From Ovis canadensis (taxonomy: Eukaryota > Chordata > Mammalia > Artiodactyla > Bovidae), in the NCBI RefSeq assembly GCF_042477335.2, contig NC_091247.1, positions 3,680,501-3,744,500 on the forward strand: DNA of 64,000 bases. The letters run 5' to 3'. The translations under genes were made by a program, and so were the position numbers. The notes beneath the pieces are model-generated. The model was not told where the DNA came from and did no database searches. It saw only the letters and a list, made by a program, of their open reading frames with translations. Positions within the stretch are counted from its first letter, which is position 1. Each line of letters begins with the position of its first letter. Shown here in pieces: positions 14,766 to 26,239 of the stretch.

Positions 14766-17627
14766 AAAGCAATATGTGAACTGTGAACTTCCAGATGTTC
14801 AAGCTGGTTTTAGAAAAGGCAGAGGAGCCAGAGATCAAATTGCCAACATTTGCTGGATCATCGAAAAAGCAAGAGAGTTCCAGAAAAACATCTATTTCTG
14901 CTTTATTGACTATGCCAAAGCCTTTGACCGTGTGGATCACAATAAACTGTGGACACTTCTTCCAGAGGTGGGAATACCAGACCACCTGACCTGCCTCTTG
15001 AGAAATCTGTATGCAGGTCAGGAAGCAACAGTTAGAACTGGACATGGAACAACAGACTGGTTCCAAATAGGAAAAAGAGTATGTCAAGGCTATATATTGT
15101 CACCCCGCTTATTTAACTTATATGCAAAGTACATCATGAGAAATGCTGAGCTGGAGGAAGTACAAGCTGGAATCAAGATTACTGGGAGAAATATCAATAA
15201 GCTCAGATATGCAGATGACACCACCCTTATGGCAGAAAGTGAAGAACTAAAGAGCCTCTTAATGAAAGTGAAAGAGGAGAGTGAAAAAGTTGGCTTAAAG
15301 CTCAACATTCAGGAAACTAAGATCATGGCATCCAGTCCCATCGCTTCATGCAAATAGATGGGGAAACAGTGGAAACAGTGGCAGATTTTATTCTGGGGGC
15401 TCTAAAATCACTGAAGATGGTGACTGCAGCCATAAAATTAAAAGACGCTTACTCCTCAGATGCAAAGTTATGACCAACTTAGACAGCATATTAAAAAGCA
15501 GAGACAATACTTTGTCAACAAAGGTCCTTCTACTCAAGGCTATGGTTTTTCCAGTAGTCATGTATGGATGTGAGTGCCGGTGGATCCAGGGTAATTCTAA
15601 GGTGGGGACGGAATCGGCGTCCTGGAAAAAACTTATTTAATTACAGATATAGAGGGAGATTAGAAACAGATAGTGTAGTAGGAGAATTAATGGAGAAAAG
15701 GAGGCTGAATAACTGGTTTACGTGGAGTACTAATCACCACCTACGAAGGCCACAGGCGTCTTTCCGTTCTCCCGAGGGAGAGGAGGCACTGAGGCCTCCC
15801 TGGTCCGATCTTAGAAGCCCCGGCAAAGTCAGTAGGCTTGGTGCGTACCCTCGTGCGTACCAGATGGGAATTCAGCCAGGAAAACGGGGAGCGAGAAAGA
15901 AACGACATGGGGAAATCAGTCTTTCCAGAAACTGATCCGATTTCTTTATTTTTCAAGTTTGTTTATATACCTTTTTGTTATACATAGGGATGAATACAGA
16001 GTCATGCGGGGGTCAGCAGACCTGACCCTTGTCACAATCAGGTGCTTCGTATAAAATTATACAAAGGTCTTATGAGTTTCATCATCTTCTGGCCATGAGG
16101 TCTGCTGACATTTTATGGCCCTTTCTGATACCGGTCAGTTAACCAGAAAACTTATTTTTCCAGGGGTGATTTTTTCTTAAATCAGGCGCCACCCTCCAAA
16201 TAGTTGCATTCCTATAGGGTGCGGGTGTAGTGAGAAAGAATTTACTTAACCTAAGGTTTAACATGATTAATCTTAAAGGTTAATACTTACTTCTCCTATA
16301 TGCTAGTTATATTCATTATAAGGGCAGGAATATGGAGATTTAGCAGCAAATATTGGCTCAACAAATGTAAACCCTTCACCAATGTTTCCCTTAAGATCTA
16401 TTTAGTTTTAAGATAGTGATAAAGTTACATTTTTGCATAGCAAGGACACAGTGATTTATAACAAAGTACAGTGGTCTATAATAAAAGAGAAAATTCATTA
16501 ACTCAAAAAGTCTAGTATTGCTAACATCAAAAAACTACTATATTTCCTTTTCTATATTCCAAATACATTGATTAATATATTCCCAGGTGCCTAAGGATAT
16601 GGAGGCCTGATGGCAATCATTGACTCATCAATGAAAAAAGCCCTATGCTAATACTCCAAACTCTCTGTGCTGTTTATGGTTGAGAGGTTGTCACACAAGC
16701 TAGTCTGTCAGCAGAGAGGTTTGACCTGAGACATCCTTGTCACACCCAGGGCAGGGAATTAGCAGTAATTATTGGCACGACAAATGAAAAAACCCTTCAC
16801 CAATATAATTCCTAACCAACCCACTAATACTATACTAATGATCTTCTAACTTCTCAAAAGAGTCTGTATTTAGAAAGTTTTAAAACATCCCGTGCCTCTC
16901 ACAGTTGGGAGGCTGTAAACCATCACATGCGGCTGGACGAGCCTGATCAGGCAGGCCAGAGAACCTTCAGAGTTCTTAAGTTGAAACACTCTTGTCATGC
17001 CCAGGAATTTTATTAACTGGAGCTGCAAGTTAACTCCTTCTCTGAGAGAAATGGTTATGGGGGAGAGCTCTCTGTAAAGTACTCTGGTTTTGGGGGTAGA
17101 TGCTAGGGAACAGGTGGTTTCCTGAGGCTTGATCACGCCTTTGCGTATGCCAAGCTTCCTTCCTCATGACCTTCGCCATGGGAGGAGTTCCTCACGCTGG
17201 CTCCCAACATGTGAGAGTTGGACTGTGAAGAAAGCTGAGTGCCAAAGAATTGATGCTTCTGAACTGTGGTGTTGAAGAAGACTCTTGAGAGTCCCTTGGA
17301 CTGCAAGCAGATACAACCAGCCCATCCTGAAGGAGATAAGTCCTGAATATTCATTGGAGGGACTGATGTTGAAGCTGAAACTCCAATACTTTGGCCACCT
17401 GATGCAAAGAACTGACTCATTAGAAAAGACCCTGATGCTGGGAAAGATTGAAGGTGGGAGGAGAAGGGGATGACAGATGAGATGGTTGGATGGCATCACT
17501 GACTCAATGGACATGAGCTTGGGTAAACTCCGAGAGTTGGTGATGGACAGAAAGGCCTGGCGTGCTGCCATCCATGGGGTTGCAAAGAGTCGGATATGAC
17601 TGAGCAACTGAACTGAACTGAATAATG
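14766..17627 (+). mobile_element. BovB LINE, 5'-truncated, split by an ERV LTR
   Basis: Sense BovB in two parts, 14766-15574 and 17216-17627, that join without loss once the LTR between them is removed. The first part has a 193-codon open frame (14776-15357) with the reverse transcriptase segments FIDYAKAFDRVDH and RYADDTTLM, then a frameshift. The second holds the 3' end down to 'gagcaactgaactgaactgaa'. The element is not functional. Confidence 0.93.
15575..17209 (-). mobile_element. Solo LTR of an endogenous retrovirus (ERV2/ERVK-type)
   Basis: 1635 bp bounded by TG...CA (minus strand starts TGTTGGGAGCC and ends CCGGCA) and by a 6-bp direct repeat, tgtgag, at 15569-15574 and 17210-17215. 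A 6-bp duplication is typical of class II (beta-like) retroviruses. It interrupts the BovB, so it is younger. No gag, pol or env reading frame was recognised. The two halves do not look like two LTRs, so a solo LTR left by recombination is the simplest reading. Confidence 0.75.
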
Positions 17628-17629
17628 CA

Positions 17630-17980
17630 ATTATTACAAGTATAATTATTTTAATAACTACGACACATTTATATAGCGGTGGAGGTGTCTTTAGTTTAAT
17701 AGCTCCTGTAGTAATTACTTCTGTGGAAAGAACCAAAGGCTGGTAGTAAAGAATATGGCACTTCTTTAAATTGACATCCATATGATATTATTTCTGATAC
17801 GTTTGACTCGAGCTCTGTCACTTGGAAGGTAAATGCATCTCATTTGAGTTTGATCAGCTGGTGTTTAGAAAGAAAAGACACAACAGTATAAGAAAGCTTG
17901 CCTAGAATGTAAGTGAAAAAAGTACCCCAGGGCATGAGTAGAAAATCAAATCACCACTGGATAACAATCCATCGTGACTG
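17630..17980. other. AT-rich intergenic, nothing recognised
   Basis: About 350 bp of AT-rich sequence between the BovB end and an old L1 piece. No gene or element signature was recognised. Confidence 0.35.
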
Positions 17981-17984
17981 TTTT

Positions 17985-18260
17985 TTCCCCAGCAATGCAA
18001 GGATCATCTGATGTTATAAAACGTATTAATGCAATTTACAACCTCAGTAGGTTAAAGAAAAACAATTTGGTTATCTCAAAGCAGAAAACATGTTGGTCAG
18101 AGTTTAACAGCAATTCTTGGTTAAAAGCAAGCCAAAACAAAACCTTTATTTAAATAGAAACAGAAGGGGCTTTCTTTAACCTAATGGAGTGTATAAAACC
18201 ACAATTTCCAGCAAAAATCATTCTTAAAAGTGCTGCTATCCTTAACTTTGTTCCTTTTTT
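17985..18260 (+). mobile_element. Old L1 LINE ORF2 fragment
   Basis: Degenerate sense L1 with recognisable segments 'gcaatgcaaggatcatctg', 'attaatgcaatttacaacc' and 'gaaaaacaatttggttatc', from the reverse transcriptase part of ORF2. No open frame remains. The young L1 inserted at its downstream edge. Confidence 0.65.
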
Positions 18261-18590
18261 TCCACTGATTTTTGTTTTGTTTTGTTTTGTTTTTTATTTT
18301 TTAAATTTTAAAATCTTTAATTCTTACATGCGTTCCCAAACATGAACCCCCCCTCCCACCTCCCTCCCCATAACATCTCTCTGGGTTATCCCCATGCACC
18401 AGCCCCAAGCATGCTGCATCCTGCGTCAGACATAGACTGGCGATTCAATTCTTACATGATAGTATACATGTTAGAATGTCATTCTCCCAAATCATCCCAC
18501 CCTCTCCCTCTCCCTCTGAGTCCAAAAGTCCGTTATACACATCTGTGTCTCTTTCCCTGTCTTGCATACAGGGTCGTCATTGCCATCTTC

Positions 18591-21500
18591 CTAAATTCCA
18601 TATATATGTGTTAGTATACTGTATTGGTGTTTTTCTTTCTGGCTTACTTCACTCTGTATAATCGGCTCCAGTTTCATCCATCTCATCAGAACTGATTCAA
18701 ATGAATTCTTTTTAACGGCTGAGTAATACTCCATTGTGTATATGTACCACAGCTTTCTTATCCATTCATCTGCTGATGGACATCTAGGTTGTTTCCATGT
18801 CCTGGCTATTATAAACAGTGCTGCGATGAACATTGGGATACATGTGTCTCTTTCAATTCTGGTTTCCTCGGTGTGTATGCCCAGAAGTGGGATTGCTGGG
18901 TCATAAGGTAGTTCTATTTGCAATTTTTTAAGGAATCTCCACACTGTTCTCCATAGTGGCTGTACTAGTTTGCATTCCCACCAACAGTGTAGGAGGGTTC
19001 CCTTTTCTCCACACCCTCTCCAGCATTTATTGCTTGCAGATTTTTGGATCGCAGCCATTCTGACTGGTGTGAAGTGGTACCTCATTGTGGTTTTGATTTG
19101 CATTTCTCTAATAATGAGTGATGTTGAGCATCTTTTCATGTGTTTGTTAGCCATCCGTATGTCTTCTTTGGAGAAATGTCTGTTTAGTTCTTTGGCCCAT
19201 TTTTTGATTGGGTTGTTTATTTTTCTGGAATTGAGCTGCATAAGTTGCTTGTATATTTTTGAGATTAATTGTTTGTCAGTTGCTTCACTTGCTATTATTT
19301 TCTCCCATTCAGAAGGCTGTCTTTTCACCTTGCTTATATTTTCCTTTGTTGTGCAGAAGCTTTTAATTTTAATTAGATCCCATTTGTTTATTTTTGCTTT
19401 TATTTCCAGAATTCTGGGAGGTGGATCATAGAGGATCCTGCTGTGATTTATGTCTGAGAGTGTTTTGCCTATGTTCTCCTCTAGGAGTTTTATAGTTTCT
19501 GATCTTACATTTAGATCTTTAATCCATTTTGAGTTTATTTTTGTGTGCGGTGTTAGGAAGTGATCTAGTTTCATTCTTTTACAAGTGGTTGACCAGTTTT
19601 CCCAGCACCACTTGTTAAAGAGATTGTCTTTACTCCATTGTATATTCTTGCCTCCTTTGTCAAAGATAAGGTGTCCATATGTGTGTGGATTTATCTCTGG
19701 GCTTTCTATTTTGTTCCATTGATCTATATGTCTGTCTTTGTGCCAGTACCATACTGTCTTGATGACTGTGGCTTTGTAGTAGAGCCTGAAGTCAGGCAAG
19801 TTGATTCCTCCAGTTCCATTCTTCTTTCTCAAGATTGCTTTGGCTATTCGAGGTTTTTTGTATTTCCATACAAATCTTGAAATTATTTGTTCTAGTTCTG
19901 TGAAAAATGTGGCTGGTAGCTTGATAGGGATTGCATTGAATTTGTAAATTGCTTTGGGTAGTATACTCATTTTCACTATATTGATTCTTCCAATCCATGA
20001 ACACGGTATATTTCTCCATCTATTAGTGTCCTCTTTGATTTCTTTCATCAGTGTTTTATAGTTTTCTATATATAGGTCTTTAGTTTCTTTAGGTAGATAT
20101 ATTCCTAAGTATTTTATTCTTTTCATTGCAATGGTGAATGGAATTGTTTCCTTAATTTCTTTTTCTACTTTCTCATTATTCGTGTATAGGAATGCAAGGG
20201 ATTTCTGTGTGTTGATTTTATATCCTGCAACTTTACTATATTCATTGATGAGCTCTAGTAATTTTCTGGTGGAGTCTTTAGGGTTTTCCATGTAGAGGAT
20301 CATGTCATCTGCAAACAGTGAGAGTTTTACTTCTTCTTTTCCAATTTGGATTCCTTTTATTTCTTTTTCTGCTCTGATTGCTGTGGCCAAAACTTCCAGA
20401 ACTATTTTGAATAGTAGCGGTGAAAGTGGACACCCTTGTCTTGTTCCTGACTTTAGGGGAAATGCTTTCAATTTTTCACCATTGAGGATAATGTTTGCTG
20501 TGGGTTTGTCATAGATAGCTTTTATTATGTTGAGGTATGTTCCTTCTATTCCTGCTTTCTGGAGAGTTTTTATCATAAATGGATGTTGAATTTTGTCAAA
20601 GGCCTTCTCTGCATCTATGGAGATAATCATATGGTTTTTATTTTTCAATTTGTTAATGTGGTGAATTACATTGATTGATTTGCGGATATTGAAGAATCCT
20701 TGCATCCCTGGGATAAAGCCCACTTGGTCATGGTGTATGATCTTTTTAATGTGTTGTTGGATTCTGATTGCTAGAATTTTGTTGAGGATTTTTGCATCTA
20801 TGTTCATCAGTGATATTGGCCTGTAGTTTTCTTTTTTTGTGACATCTTTGTCAGGTTTTGGTATTAGGGTGATGGTGGCCTCATAGAATGAGTTTGGAAG
20901 TTTACCTTCCTCTGCAATTTTCTGGAAAAGTTTGAGGAGAATAGGTGTTAGCTCTTCTCGAAATTTTTGGTAGAATTCAGCTGTGAAGCCGTCTGGACCT
21001 GGGCTTTTGTTTGCTGGAAGATTTCTGATTACAGTTTCAATTTCTGTGCTTGTGATGGGTCTGTTAAGATTTTCTATTTCTTCCTGGTTCAGTTTTGGAA
21101 AATTGTACTTTTCTAAGAATTTGTCCATTTCTTCCACGTTGTCCATTTTATTGGCATACAACTGCTGATAGTAGTCTCTTATGATCCTTTGTATTTCTGT
21201 GTTGTCTGTTGTGATCTCTCCATTTTCATTTCTAATTTTATTGATTTGATTTTTCTCTCTTTGCTTCTTGATGAGTCTGGCTAATGGTTTGTCAATTTTA
21301 TTTATCCTTTCAAAGAACCAGCTTTTGGCTTTGTTGATTTTTGCTATGGTCTCTTTTGTTTCTTTTGCATTTATTTCTGCCCTAATTTTTAAGATTTCTT
21401 TCCTTCTACTAACTCTGGGGTTCTCCAACTCTTCCTTTTCTAGTTGCTTTAGTTGTGGAGTTAGGTTATTTATTTGACTTTTTTCTTGTTTCTTGAGGTA

Positions 21501-22409
21501 TGCCTGTATTGCTATGAACTTTCCTCTTAGCACTGCTTTTATAGTGTCCCACAGGTTTGGGGTTGTTGTGTTTTCATTTTTATTAGTTTCTATGCATATT
21601 TTGATTTCTTTTTTGATTTCTTCTGTGATTTGTTGGTTATTCAGAAGTGTGTTGTTCATCCTCCATATGTTGGAATTTTTAATAGTTTTTCTCCTATAAT
21701 TGAGATCTAATCTTAATGCATTATGGTCAGAAAAGATGCTTGGAATGATTTCGATTTTTTTGAATTTATCAAGTTTAGATTTATGGCCCAGGATGTGATC
21801 TATCCTGGAGAAGTTTCCATGAGCACTTGAGAAAAAGGTGAAATTCATTGTTTTGGGGTGAAATGTCCTATAGATATCAATTAGGTCTAACTGATCTAAT
21901 GTATCATTTAAAGTTTGTGTTTCTTTGTTAATTTTCTGTTTAGTTGATCTGTCCATAGGTGTGAGTGGGGTATTAAAGTCTCCCACTATTATTGTGTTAT
22001 TGTTGATTTCCCCTTTCATAGTTGTTAGCATTTGTCTTACATATTGTGGTGCTCCTATATTGGGTGCATATATATTTATAATTGTTATATCTTCTTCTTG
22101 GATTGTTCCTTTGATCATTATGTAGTGGCCTTCTTTGTCTCTTTTCACAGCCTTTGTTTTAAAGTCTATTTTATCGGATATGAGTATTGCCACTCCTGCT
22201 TTCTTTTGGTCTCTATTTGCGTGGTATATCTTTTTCCAGCCCTTCACTTTCAGTCTGTATGTGTCCCTTGTTTTGAGGTGGGTCTCTTGTAAGCAGCATA
22301 TAGAGGGGTCTTGTTTTTGTATCCATTCGGCCAGTCTTTGTCTTTTGGTTGGGGCGTTCAACCCATTTACGTTTAAGGTAATTATTGATAAGTATGATCC
22401 CGTTACCAT
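18591..22409 (-). CDS. L1 ORF2 protein (endonuclease-reverse transcriptase), intact frame
   Basis: 1272 codons without interruption, close to the 1275 residues of human L1 ORF2p. The N-terminal APE-type endonuclease keeps its catalytic signatures: NVNGLN near residue 13, QETH near 41, GDFNTPL near 142, and SRIDHILG then SDHNAL near 200-230. The reverse transcriptase carries the FADD box ([11 protein letters not shown]) in mid-protein. A Cys-rich C-terminal motif ([18 protein letters not shown]) is near residue 1120. The protein nicks target DNA and reverse-transcribes L1 or SINE RNA at the nick, so such copies are the source of the SINE and retro-inserts seen all around. Expression cannot be judged from sequence. 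The ORF1 of the same copy is broken. Confidence 0.95.
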   Translation of the reverse strand: MVTGSYLSIITLNVNGLNAPTKRQRLAEWIQKQDPSICCLQETHLKTRDTYRLKVKGWKKIYHANRDQKKAGVAILISDKIDFKTKAVKRDKEGHYIMIKGTIQEEDITIINIYAPNIGAPQYVRQMLTTMKGEINNNTIIVGDFNTPLTPMDRSTKQKINKETQTLNDTLDQLDLIDIYRTFHPKTMNFTFFSSAHGNFSRIDHILGHKSKLDKFKKIEIIPSIFSDHNALRLDLNYRRKTIKNSNIWRMNNTLLNNQQITEEIKKEIKICIETNKNENTTTPNLWDTIKAVLRGKFIAIQAYLKKQEKSQINNLTPQLKQLEKEELENPRVSRRKEILKIRAEINAKETKETIAKINKAKSWFFERINKIDKPLARLIKKQREKNQINKIRNENGEITTDNTEIQRIIRDYYQQLYANKMDNVEEMDKFLEKYNFPKLNQEEIENLNRPITSTEIETVIRNLPANKSPGPDGFTAEFYQKFREELTPILLKLFQKIAEEGKLPNSFYEATITLIPKPDKDVTKKENYRPISLMNIDAKILNKILAIRIQQHIKKIIHHDQVGFIPGMQGFFNIRKSINVIHHINKLKNKNHMIISIDAEKAFDKIQHPFMIKTLQKAGIEGTYLNIIKAIYDKPTANIILNGEKLKAFPLKSGTRQGCPLSPLLFKIVLEVLATAIRAEKEIKGIQIGKEEVKLSLFADDMILYMENPKDSTRKLLELINEYSKVAGYKINTQKSLAFLYTNNEKVEKEIKETIPFTIAMKRIKYLGIYLPKETKDLYIENYKTLMKEIKEDTNRWRNIPCSWIGRINIVKMSILPKAIYKFNAIPIKLPATFFTELEQIISRFVWKYKKPRIAKAILRKKNGTGGINLPDFRLYYKATVIKTVWYWHKDRHIDQWNKIESPEINPHTYGHLIFDKGGKNIQWSKDNLFNKWCWENWSTTCKRMKLDHFLTPHTKINSKWIKDLNVRSETIKLLEENIGKTLSDINHSRILYDPPPRILEIKAKINKWDLIKIKSFCTTKENISKVKRQPSEWEKIIASEATDKQLISKIYKQLMQLNSRKINNPIKKWAKELNRHFSKEDIRMANKHMKRCSTSLIIREMQIKTTMRYHFTPVRMAAIQKSASNKCWRGCGEKGTLLHCWWECKLVQPLWRTVWRFLKKLQIELPYDPAIPLLGIHTEETRIERDTCIPMFIAALFIIARTWKQPRCPSADEWIRKLWYIYTMEYYSAVKKNSFESVLMRWMKLEPIIQSEVSQKEKHQYSILTHIYGI

Positions 22410-22460
22410 TTACTTTATTGTTTTGGGTTCAGGTTTATACACCCTTTTCGTGTTTCCTGT

Positions 22461-23381
22461 CTAGAGGATATCCTTTAGTTGGAGAGCTGGTTTGGTGGTG
22501 CTGAATTCTCTCAGCTTTTGCTTGTCTGTAAAGCTTTTGATTTCTCCTTTGTATTTGAATGAGATCCTTGCTGGGTACAGTAATCTGGGCTGTAGGTTAT
22601 TGTCTTTCATCACTTTAAGTATGTCTTGCCATTCCCTCCTGGCCTGAAGAGTTTCTATTGAAAGATCAGCTGTTATCCTTATGGGAATCCCCTTGTGTGT
22701 TATTTGTTGGTTTTCCCTTGCTGCTTTTAATATTTGTTCTTTGTGTTTGATCTTTGTTAATTTGATTAATATGTGTCTTGGGGTGTTTCGCCTTGGGTTT
22801 ATCCTATTTGGAACTCTCTGTGTTTCTTGGACTTGGGTGATTATTTCCTTCCCCATTTTAGGGAAGTTTTCAACTATTATCTCCTCAAGGATTTTCTCAT
22901 GATCTTTCTTTCTGTCTTCTTCTTCTGGGACTCCTATAATTCAAATGTTGGAGCGTTTCACATTGTCCTGGAGGTCTCTGAGATTGTCCTCGTTTCTTTT
23001 AATTCGTTTTTCTTGTTTCCTCTCTGATTCATTTATTTCTACCATTCTATCTTCTATTTCACTAATCCTATCCTCTGCCTCCGTTATTCTACTATTTGTT
23101 GCCTCCAGAGTGTTTCTGATCTCATTTATTGCGTTATTCATTATATTTTGACTCTTTTTTATTTCTTCTAGGTCCTTGTTAAACCTTTCTTGCATCTTCT
23201 CAATCCTTGTCTCTAGGCTATTTATCTGTGTTTCCATTTTGATTTCAAGATTTTGGATCATTTTCACTATCAATATTTGGAATTCCTTCTCCGGTAGATT
23301 CCCTACTTCTTCCTCTTTTGTTTGGTTTGGTGGGCAACTCTCCTGTTCCTTTACCTGCTGAGTATTCCTCTGTCTCTTCAT
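22461..23381 (-). pseudogene. L1 ORF1 with a single in-frame stop
   Basis: RNA-binding L1 ORF1 protein, 306 codons if the stop is ignored. The N-terminal half is a charged coiled coil (EINESERKQEKRIKRNEDNL). The C-terminal half has the RRM/CTD signatures PRHILIKLTKI and YPARISFKYKGEIKSF. The only break is TGA at 22943-22941, where related copies have an Arg codon (CGA), so a C-to-T change at a CpG is the likely cause. The frame is otherwise continuous on both sides. Confidence 0.9.
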
Positions 23382-24004
23382 CTTGGTTATATTGCTGCGT
23401 TTGGGGTGGCCTTTTTATATTCTGGTAATTTGTGGAGTTCTCTTTATTATGGAGCTTCCTCACTTTGGGTGGGGTTCTATCAGTGGCTTGTCAAGGTTTC
23501 CTGGTTAGGGAGGCTTGTGTTGGAGTTTTGGTGGGTGGAGCTGGGTTTCTTCTCTCTGGAGTGCAGTGGAGTGACCCGTAATGGGTTATGAGACATCAAA
23601 GGTTTTGGGATAATTTTGAGCTGCCTGTATATTGAGGCTCAGGGGAGTGTTCCTGTGTTGCTGGAGAATTTGCGTGGTATGTCTTGTTTTGGAACTTGTT
23701 GGCCCTTGGGTGGAGCTTGGTTTCGGTGTAGGTATGAAGGCATTTGATGAGCTCCTATTGCTTAATGTTCCCTGAATTCAAGAGTTCTCTAATGTTTTCA
23801 GGCTTTGGATTTAAGCTTCCTGCTTCTGGTTTTCAGTTTTATTTTTACAGTAGCCTCTAGACTTCTCCATCTATACAGCACCAATGATAAAACATCTCCA
23901 GCAGCTCCTCTCAACCTGCCGCGCGCGCCGGCCGCCTCCACTGATTTTTTTCTCTATTGCTGGCTTTGAATAATTTGCTATTCGTGTCCTGGTGTAGTTT
24001 TCTT

Positions 24005-24224
24005 TAGCTTCCCAGGTGGCTCAGTGCTAAAGATTCTGCCTACCAACATAGAAGATGCAAGAGATGCGGGTTCGATCCCTGGTTTGGGAAGATCCCCTGG
24101 AGAAGGGCATGGCAACCCTCTCCAGTATTCTAGCCTGGAGAATTCCATGGACAGAGGAGCCTGGTGGGCTACAGTCCTCGGGGTTGCAAGGAGTCGGACA
24201 CCGCTGAGCACGCACGCACACACC
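24005..24224 (+). mobile_element. Bov-tA SINE
   Basis: Complete sense copy: head 'gcttcccaggtggctcagtg', 'gggttcgatccctggtttgg', then 'ttccatggacagaggagcc' and 'ggagtcggacaccgctgag'. It lies just outside the 5' end of the young L1. Confidence 0.93.
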
Positions 24225-24229
24225 AAGAA

Positions 24230-24912
24230 TAAACCCAAAGGACAGGGTGTGCGGTCGAGGTTGCCGAGGTGTATTGTGTGCACAAGGTTGGTGAACACGT
24301 GGGAATTCGAGGAGAGTGATACACCTGGCACGGACGTTTCTCAGCGCTTCCCGTTCCTTGCCCTACACAGCTCTCCCACCTGGCTCTTCCTTAGGTATAA
24401 TCTTTATAAATCACCAGTGATCGAGTGAGTAAAATGTTCCTCAGAGCTCCGTGAGCTGCTCTAGCAGATTAATCAAACCCGAGGAGGGGGTCACTGGAAC
24501 CTTCATCTTCAGCCCGGAGTGGAGTGGTCAGAGTGCCGGTAACAGCTCCAGTTGGCACCTGCAGTGGGGTCTGGGGGCAGCCTTGGAGGACGGGGCCCTT
24601 CACCTGTGGGGTCTGGAGTATGGGCTGTCTTGGTGACCGGTCCATGGCGCGGGGAAGAGGTGTGTCCTGGCATTGAGTGGAGTGTTCCCTACGAGCCAGT
24701 CAGACCCTGCCGGTTGGTTGCGCAGTGCAGGTCGTCATTGACTGTTCGGTTTTACCCTGTCCCCTCGGTCACTTGCTAGAAGGGGCTGGGATGTTCAGCC
24801 CCAGCTCGAATCGTAGGTCTGTTCTCTCTCCTCTCAGCTCATCAGCTTTGCTTCTTGTGCTTGGAAGCTCTGATGCTGGGTGTGTACACATCTGGGGAGA
24901 AGCAGGGAGAGA
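24230..24912. other. Intergenic, nothing recognised
   Basis: About 680 bp between two SINEs, mixed composition. No exon, repeat family or regulatory motif was recognised with any assurance. Confidence 0.35.
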
Positions 24913-24914
24913 TG

Positions 24915-25110
24915 AGTGCTTCCCCGGTGGCTCAGACAGTAAACACTCTGCCTGCAACATGGGAGACCCATGTTCGACCCCTGGGCTGGGAAGATCCCCT
25001 GGAGAAGGGAATGGCGACCCACTCCAGTATTCTTGACTGGAGAACCCCATGGACAGAGGAGCCTGGAGAGGTGGCAAAGAGCTGGGCATGACTGAGTGAC
25101 TAGCACTTAC
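24915..25110 (+). mobile_element. Bov-tA SINE
   Basis: Sense copy with head 'cttccccggtggctcagac', middle 'gatcccctggagaaggga', and tail 'gcatgactgagtgactagc'. Confidence 0.92.
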
Positions 25111-25244
25111 ACTACTTTGAGAAATGCCAGGGGGAGACGGGTTCACACCATCTCATCCAGATTGAAAGTCTGGCCGCCCGTGGTCTTTGGGGAAGGTTTC
25201 CTATTAAACTCTGCCAGAGTTGGCTCTGCTTGCTTTCAATTGAC

Positions 25245-26235
25245 GATGTTTTTCTTGTTTTTTAAAATTGATTTTTAGTTGATTTACACTGTCGTGTTAG
25301 TTTCTGCTGTACAGCAGAGTGAATCAGTTATACACATGCGTATCTCCACTCTTTTTAAGATTCCTTTCCCGTACAGGCAGCTGCATTGAGGAGAGTCCCC
25401 TGCGCTGCACAGTAGGTCCTTATTAGTTATCTATTTTATATATAGCAGTGTGGATACGGCAGTCCCAGTCTCCCCGTTTATCCCTCCCCTCTCCCCCTGG
25501 CAACTATGTTTGTTTTTTTACATCTGTGACTCTATTTCTATCTTGTAAATAAGTTCATTTGTACCGTGTTTTTTCAGATTCCACAGTTAAGCAATATCAT
25601 ATATTTGTCGTCTGCTGACTTCAGTTAGTATGATCATCTCTAGGTCTATCCGTGTCTCTGTGCTACTGCTGCTAAGTCGCTTCAGTCGTGTCCGACTCTG
25701 TGCGACCCCATAGACGGCAGCCCACCAGGCTCTGCCATCCCTGGGATTCTCTAGGCAAGAACACTGGAGTGGGTTGCCATTGCCTTCTCCAATGCATGAA
25801 AGTGAAAAGAGAAAGTGAAGTCACTGAGTTGTGTCCAACTCTCAGCGACCCCATGGACTGCAGCCTACCAGGCTCCTCCGTCCAGGGGATTTTCCAGGCA
25901 AGAGTACTGGAGTGGGGTGCCATTGCCATGTTGCTGTAAACGGCATTAATTTGTTATTTTTTATGGCTGCATAATATCCCGCTGTATGTATGCACCACAT
26001 TTTCTTCTTTAAACAAAGCCTTTTATTTTGTACTGGGGGATAGCCGATTAACAACACTGTTATGGTCTCAGGTGAATAGAGAAGGGAGTCAGCCATACAT
26101 ACACGAGTATCCATTCTCCCCCAAACTCCCCTCCCATCCGGGCTGCCACACAACACAGAGTGGAGTTCCCGGTGCTGTGCAGCAGGTCCTTGCTGGTTAT
26201 CCATTTTAAACATAGCCGTGTGAGCACCACAGCTT
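25245..26235 (-). mobile_element. L1 3'-end fragments, interrupted by a BOV-A2 SINE
   Basis: Antisense artiodactyl L1 3' UTR sequence at about 25245-25660, 25932-26010 and 26011-26235. The 'ttgatttacactgtcgtgttag', 'tgtacagcagagtgaatcag' and 'ctcccccaaactcccctccc' blocks are typical. Two partly redundant 3' ends are present, so this may be two truncated insertions side by side. No coding sequence remains. Confidence 0.75.
25662..25931 (-). mobile_element. BOV-A2 SINE (dimeric Bov-A)
   Basis: Two antisense Bov-A monomers in tandem: 'gtcgtgtccgactctgtgc' to 'ttgccattgccttctccaatg', then 'gttgtgtccaactctcagc' to 'ggtgccattgccatg', joined by the linker 'catgaaagtgaaaagag'. It is inserted in L1 3' sequence. 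Confidence 0.9.
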
Positions 26236-26239
26236 CTTT

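Larger units (their letters stand above)
18274..23936 (-). mobile_element. Full-length-looking young L1 LINE with perfect 13-bp TSD
   Basis: 5663-bp non-LTR retrotransposon on the minus strand, flanked by the identical 13-mer tccactgattttt at 18261-18273 and 23937-23949. Layout: GC-rich 5' end (CGGCCGGCGCGCGCGG), about 555 bp of 5' UTR, ORF1 (23381-22461, one stop), a 51-bp gap, ORF2 (22409-18591, uninterrupted), a short 3' UTR and an A-rich tail seen as TTTTG repeats at 18274-18297. Perfect duplications and intact ORF2 point to a recent insertion. The 5' UTR may be shorter than the longest ruminant L1s, so promoter completeness is unsure. Confidence 0.95.

Noticed and set aside
15564-15935. 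123-codon plus-strand frame inside the ERV LTR
   Set aside because: No retroviral domain; it lies wholly in LTR sequence and begins in the flanking BovB.
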